Assembly (NCBI GenBank): GCA_024684815.1
Contig: JAIKWL010000055.1
Span: forward strand, 1-64,000
Source of the DNA: Saccharofermentans sp.
GTDB lineage: Bacteria > Bacillota > Clostridia > Saccharofermentanales > Saccharofermentanaceae
Direction of reading: 5' to 3'
Length of the DNA stretch: 64,000 nucleotides
Part shown: in pieces, positions 61,053 through 64,000 of the stretch
Numbering within the stretch: the first letter of the stretch is position 1
Layout of the letters: each line of letters opens with the position of its first letter
Program-made: the position numbers and the translations under genes
Notes under the pieces: generated by a model
Database searches by the model: none
What the model was told of the DNA's origin: nothing
What the model saw: the letters and a program-made list of their open reading frames with translations, nothing else

Positions 61053-61850
61053 ATGAGATCAAAAGGAATAACAGTATTGATATTAAGCGGGGCACTTCTT
61101 ATGTCAGGGTGTTCCATGATAAAGGAGGATCCTGTATATGAGCTTCCTTCAGGTGCACCGGAATATACACAGAAATACTTTGAAGACCAGGATGAGTATT
61201 TGCTCGAGATAAACGGCAGAACCTACTCATACTTCGGGACATTAAAAAACAGGATAAAAAGTGATTCCGTATGTGAATGCATCGGCTATATGGAAGGGGA
61301 CGAAAACGCCCGTCTGTATACGCTCATGGAAGATCCTTTAGACAACTACATAATGATCAGAAATGCCGAAGGCATTATGGAGCAGCCTGCTTTCTACAGA
61401 GCGATGGACACCAGGAATAAGGATATCTTAACTCCCTCATACATTGAGTCTTTGGGATATGAATGCTGGGGTTCGTCAGGACTTCACTATGAAGAACAGA
61501 AAGCCTCGGTCGGAGTTGTCTGCAATGCTGGAAAAATAAGAGAGATAGAATATTCTGTCGAGATCAACGGAATTTGGATAGAGGAAGGCGGAACGAGATA
61601 CGGCAACTTCAAAGAACTTAAGCTCAAAGATGTCTTTATTATCGATATCGTGGAAAACCGTCTTATAGACAAAGTCGATATGACCAAACCTTTCAATGTC
61701 GAAATGATCTTTAAGGTGATCACTGTTGACGGAGAAGAAAAAGAGGTCAGCGGAGTCTTTAATCACGACATGATGATGGGCGGATATCTTAATAATCTTG
61801 AGATCAGATACGATGACTCCACGGGTTATTATCTGTATGAGAACTATTGA
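61053..61850 (+). CDS. Predicted lipoprotein (tandem paralogue 2)
   Basis: 265 residues. Lipoprotein signal (LILSGALLMSGCSMIK), then the same segment order as its neighbour: NGRTYSYFGTLKN, ECIGYMEGDENARLYTLMEDPLDNYIMIRN, FYRAMDTRNKDILTPSYIESLGYECW and SGLHYE. The two genes clearly arose by duplication. RBS AAGGAGAA. Function unknown. Confidence 0.78.
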   Translation: MRSKGITVLILSGALLMSGCSMIKEDPVYELPSGAPEYTQKYFEDQDEYLLEINGRTYSYFGTLKNRIKSDSVCECIGYMEGDENARLYTLMEDPLDNYIMIRNAEGIMEQPAFYRAMDTRNKDILTPSYIESLGYECWGSSGLHYEEQKASVGVVCNAGKIREIEYSVEINGIWIEEGGTRYGNFKELKLKDVFIIDIVENRLIDKVDMTKPFNVEMIFKVITVDGEEKEVSGVFNHDMMMGGYLNNLEIRYDDSTGYYLYENY

Positions 61851-61868
61851 TATACCTGTCAGGCAGAT

Positions 61869-62483
61869 TTAAAAAGTCATCAGAAGTGCTCTGCATGGAG
61901 CGCCGTCACAGCCTCCCAGATTGAGCGGTGCGGAATTCAGGAAATAAACACCGTCTTCAACTTCACTTAATCTTATTCCTTCAAGCAATACGATCTCTGC
62001 TCCCAGCATTATCAGATGAACAGCCATAGGAGAGTCCATAGGACCTACAGTCTGTGATTCATTTCCGAACAGAAGGATCTTATTATCCGCAAACACTTTT
62101 GCGGCATCTTCTGTAACTGTAGCATCACCTTTAACCAGTATCCTGTTATAGCAGTCACAATCCGTGATCTCACAGGATGAGGAAGCAGACTTTGCCTGCT
62201 CTATCATTTTCTTTGCATCATCAGATGTCACTTCACCGTTATGCGATATCACATATGCATACCCGACAAAACGTTTAAGATCAACCTCATCGACAGTCTT
62301 TCCGTCGTCTATGAAATGAAAAGGTGCATCAACATGGGTACCGTTGTGGGCACACATCTTCAATGCTGACAGATTGCAGATCTCACCGTCACTGATCTTC
62401 ATCTGAACGAACTTTTCAGGTGAAGGATCTCCCGGGAAAACCGCACAGCTGAAAACCTCCTGTGAGATATCAAAGATCTTCAT
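61869..62483 (-). CDS. Cyclase-family (kynurenine-formamidase-like) metal-dependent hydrolase
   Basis: 204 residues. FPGDPSPEKF, the metal motif AHNGTHVDAPFHF (HxGTHxDxPxHF), and a C-terminal GGCDGAPCRALLM match the cyclase/KynB family. Members hydrolyse N-formylkynurenine or isatin or take part in polyketide cyclisation. No tryptophan-catabolism genes lie nearby, so the substrate remains open. Confidence 0.88.
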   Translation of the reverse strand: MKIFDISQEVFSCAVFPGDPSPEKFVQMKISDGEICNLSALKMCAHNGTHVDAPFHFIDDGKTVDEVDLKRFVGYAYVISHNGEVTSDDAKKMIEQAKSASSSCEITDCDCYNRILVKGDATVTEDAAKVFADNKILLFGNESQTVGPMDSPMAVHLIMLGAEIVLLEGIRLSEVEDGVYFLNSAPLNLGGCDGAPCRALLMTF

Positions 62484-62562
62484 ATGCCACGCCTCCGTTC
62501 TTGAAAACTCATCACTTTATTATGGCATAATTCCTTTGAAAAAAATAACCGTTGCTGTTCTC

Positions 62563-63318
62563 TTACCAGCCCAGATCCATAAGCCAGTTATTAAGTCTTC
62601 TCTCACGGTCCTTATCTGCAAGTGAAGTGTCATTTCTGAACTCTCCTTTGATATTGCCATCGACGATATAAAGTACGCGTGTACACCTTGATGCGACCTT
62701 TGAATCGTGTGTTACCATCATTATCGTAGTGCCTTCCTCATTTAGCTTGACGAGTTCGTCCATGACCTCATTTGAGGAAGTCCGGTTCAGAGCGCCTGTG
62801 GGCTCATCTGCAAAGAGGATCTCAGGCGAGTTTATCATTGATCTGCAGATACAGGCTCTCTGGAGCTGTCCGCCTGATACTTCATTTATATCGTTGTCCG
62901 CTACTTCAATGATGCCGAGCTTTCTCATCAGGTCTTCACCCTTTTTGATCTTATCTTCCCTGCTGCCTCCCTTTTTGCTCTCAAATGCGGGAAGCAGGAT
63001 GTTATCCAATATCGTAAGGTTCTTCATCATGAACATCTGCTGGAAGATAAACCCCATCTTATCGAGTCTCAGATCAGCTAATTCGCTGCTATTCATTTTC
63101 GAGATATCTTCGCCGTAGAAAAGAACCCTTCCGCTCGTTATCTGATCCATTCCTGAGATCGAATAAAGAAGCGTGGATTTGCCTGAACCTGAAGGACCCA
63201 TTATCGCGACCATCTCACCTTCATCCACTTCAAGGTTGATATTCTTCAATACATTTATCTGTCTCTTGTCAACAACATATGTCTTGCAAAGATCTTTTGT
63301 CTCAATTACTTTAGTCAT
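62563..63318 (-). CDS. ABC transporter ATP-binding protein (MacB/LolD-type)
   Basis: 251 residues from the ATG at 63318 (CGGAGGAA upstream); the frame is open farther up but has no RBS and adds unrelated sequence. Walker A GPSGSGKST, signature VSGGQLQRACICRSM, Walker B ILFADEPTGALN, H-loop THDSKVA. The YVVDKRQINVLKNINLEVDEGE opening is that of FtsX-partner ATPases (MacB, LolD, BceA type). It works with the permease encoded at 63336, 17 bases upstream. Confidence 0.93.
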   Translation of the reverse strand: MTKVIETKDLCKTYVVDKRQINVLKNINLEVDEGEMVAIMGPSGSGKSTLLYSISGMDQITSGRVLFYGEDISKMNSSELADLRLDKMGFIFQQMFMMKNLTILDNILLPAFESKKGGSREDKIKKGEDLMRKLGIIEVADNDINEVSGGQLQRACICRSMINSPEILFADEPTGALNRTSSNEVMDELVKLNEEGTTIMMVTHDSKVASRCTRVLYIVDGNIKGEFRNDTSLADKDRERRLNNWLMDLGW

Positions 63319-63335
63319 TATTCTGTTCCTCCGTA

Positions 63336-64000
63336 TTATTCGATGCTTGCCGTGTCGCGGCTCACTATCTTCTTTGTATAAAGCGCCGTGATTAATGCCG
63401 TGACCACTGTTACCATAAGGACTGTTCCGGGATAGATAACAAAGCACTGCAGAATGTCGTAGTTATAGTTGATATCAGATGCTCCCATCATTCCGAAGAT
63501 CGGACTTATTACAAGATCTGTCATCGGGATCGAAAGACTGACTGCCAGAATCATTGATATAAGAGCTACGATAAAGAATCTCTTAACATGCCACCTGATC
63601 ACCGAAGCATCCTTAAAGCCTACGGCCTTTGCTATCGCGATCTCATTCTTTTCGTCAGCAATAAAGGATCTCTCCATAAGGACCGTTACGAGGATCACAA
63701 CGATAAGAACGATGGCAAGCAGGAGCTTTGCGACAGCATTCATTATGTCATAGACTCTTGTACTGTCGATACAATATTCCGCTACGTTGAACACTTCATC
63801 GTTTCCGGTCTTTTCCTTGATCTTCCGGACTCTCTCATCGATCGTCTTCTGATCCGGATCATCCGTAAAGTTGATCTTGAACTGCATGGTTGATGACAGA
63901 TGCGAGAAATCCGTCGGGGCATCTTCATGTAAGAGCACTATATCCCCCAGATTATTGAACGACTGGAAAGTCGCAGTTATCAGCATCTCCTCGGGACCGT
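63336..64000 (-). CDS. FtsX-like ABC permease (5' part outside the window)
   Basis: The frame runs open to the window end; the first visible codons read GPEEMLITATF, so this is the C-terminal portion of a larger permease. At least 221 residues are visible. An extracytoplasmic part is followed by three transmembrane helices (LLLAIVLIVVILVTVLMERSF, FFIVALISMILAVSLSIPM, FVIYPGTVLMVTVVTALITALYT) in the FtsX/MacB arrangement. Pairs with the ATPase just downstream. Confidence 0.9.
   Translation of the reverse strand, partial: GPEEMLITATFQSFNNLGDIVLLHEDAPTDFSHLSSTMQFKINFTDDPDQKTIDERVRKIKEKTGNDEVFNVAEYCIDSTRVYDIMNAVAKLLLAIVLIVVILVTVLMERSFIADEKNEIAIAKAVGFKDASVIRWHVKRFFIVALISMILAVSLSIPMTDLVISPIFGMMGASDINYNYDILQCFVIYPGTVLMVTVVTALITALYTKKIVSRDTASIE

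Noticed and set aside
1..64000. CRISPR array, prophage, insertion sequence or toxin-antitoxin pair
   Set aside because: No regularly spaced repeats, transposase or integrase, phage structural genes, or convincing small two-gene toxin module were found on reading both strands.

Overview
The window looks like chromosomal DNA from an anaerobic member of the Clostridia (Bacillota). Evidence: AGGAGG-type ribosome binding sites, a T-box leader on pheST, TTG starts, a PrsW homologue, KWYYLD-type wall-binding repeats, LytTR/DUF3021 regulation and a hydEFG cluster for [FeFe]-hydrogenase maturation. Family-level placement cannot be made from this sequence. No prophage, transposase, CRISPR array, rRNA or intact tRNA gene was seen.

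Layout. 1-390: a non-coding edge with a NifU-like remnant, a tRNA-Ser 3' end remnant and two terminators facing each other. 390-14930: a long minus-strand run of accessory genes: AraC/GyrI regulator, DUF896, MBL hydrolase, a zinc-ribbon/SPFH envelope cluster, two TraX-like membrane proteins, GNAT acetyltransferases, methyltransferases, lipoproteins and a zinc-ribbon/leucine-rich-repeat protein. 15088-17338: hydrolase-LytTR-DUF3021 operon behind a promoter with direct-repeat operators. 17357-23861: acetyltransferase, a membrane-tethered choloylglycine-hydrolase-type enzyme, flavin reductase, XRE regulator, Nudix enzyme, lipoprotein, AlkZ-related protein. 24131-29369: a c-di-GMP group (two GGDEF proteins and one degenerate GGDEF-EAL protein) around a HAD phosphatase. 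29498-34462: PrsW-like protein, LRR/SLH/wall-binding surface protein, HNH protein, serine acetyltransferase. 34586-37560: SulP transporter, then a methyltransferase under an apparent leader-peptide/terminator attenuator. 37612-41463: pheST with its T-box. 41686-45564: unknown gene, XRE regulator, YwaF-like protein, and an NlpC/P60-like wall protein without its catalytic Cys. 45780-49241: NAD salvage operon (NrtR-type regulator, NMN adenylyltransferase-like protein, PnuC) with tandem palindromic operators, then an ADP-ribosylglycohydrolase. 49349-52138: lipoprotein and acyltransferase. 52210-55283: tightly packed PqqD / HprK-like kinase / S24-S26 peptidase / ABC exporter cassette. 55930-59953: hydrogenase maturation operon with a structured leader. 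60219-61850: tandem paralogous lipoproteins. 61869-64000: cyclase-family hydrolase and an ABC ATPase/FtsX-type permease pair cut by the window end.

How the parts fit. Fermentative hydrogen metabolism (HydEFG), sulfur assimilation (SulP with serine acetyltransferase), NAD salvage coupled to ADP-ribose turnover, and c-di-GMP signalling next to surface proteins suggest a free-living or gut/rumen fermenter that adjusts its envelope. The strongest candidates for undescribed biology are the uORF-terminator attenuator of the methyltransferase at 36369-37229, the peptide-export cassette at 52210-55283, and the three-stem leader RNA of the hyd operon. All assignments come from reading the sequence and from family knowledge; no database search or computed fold was run.
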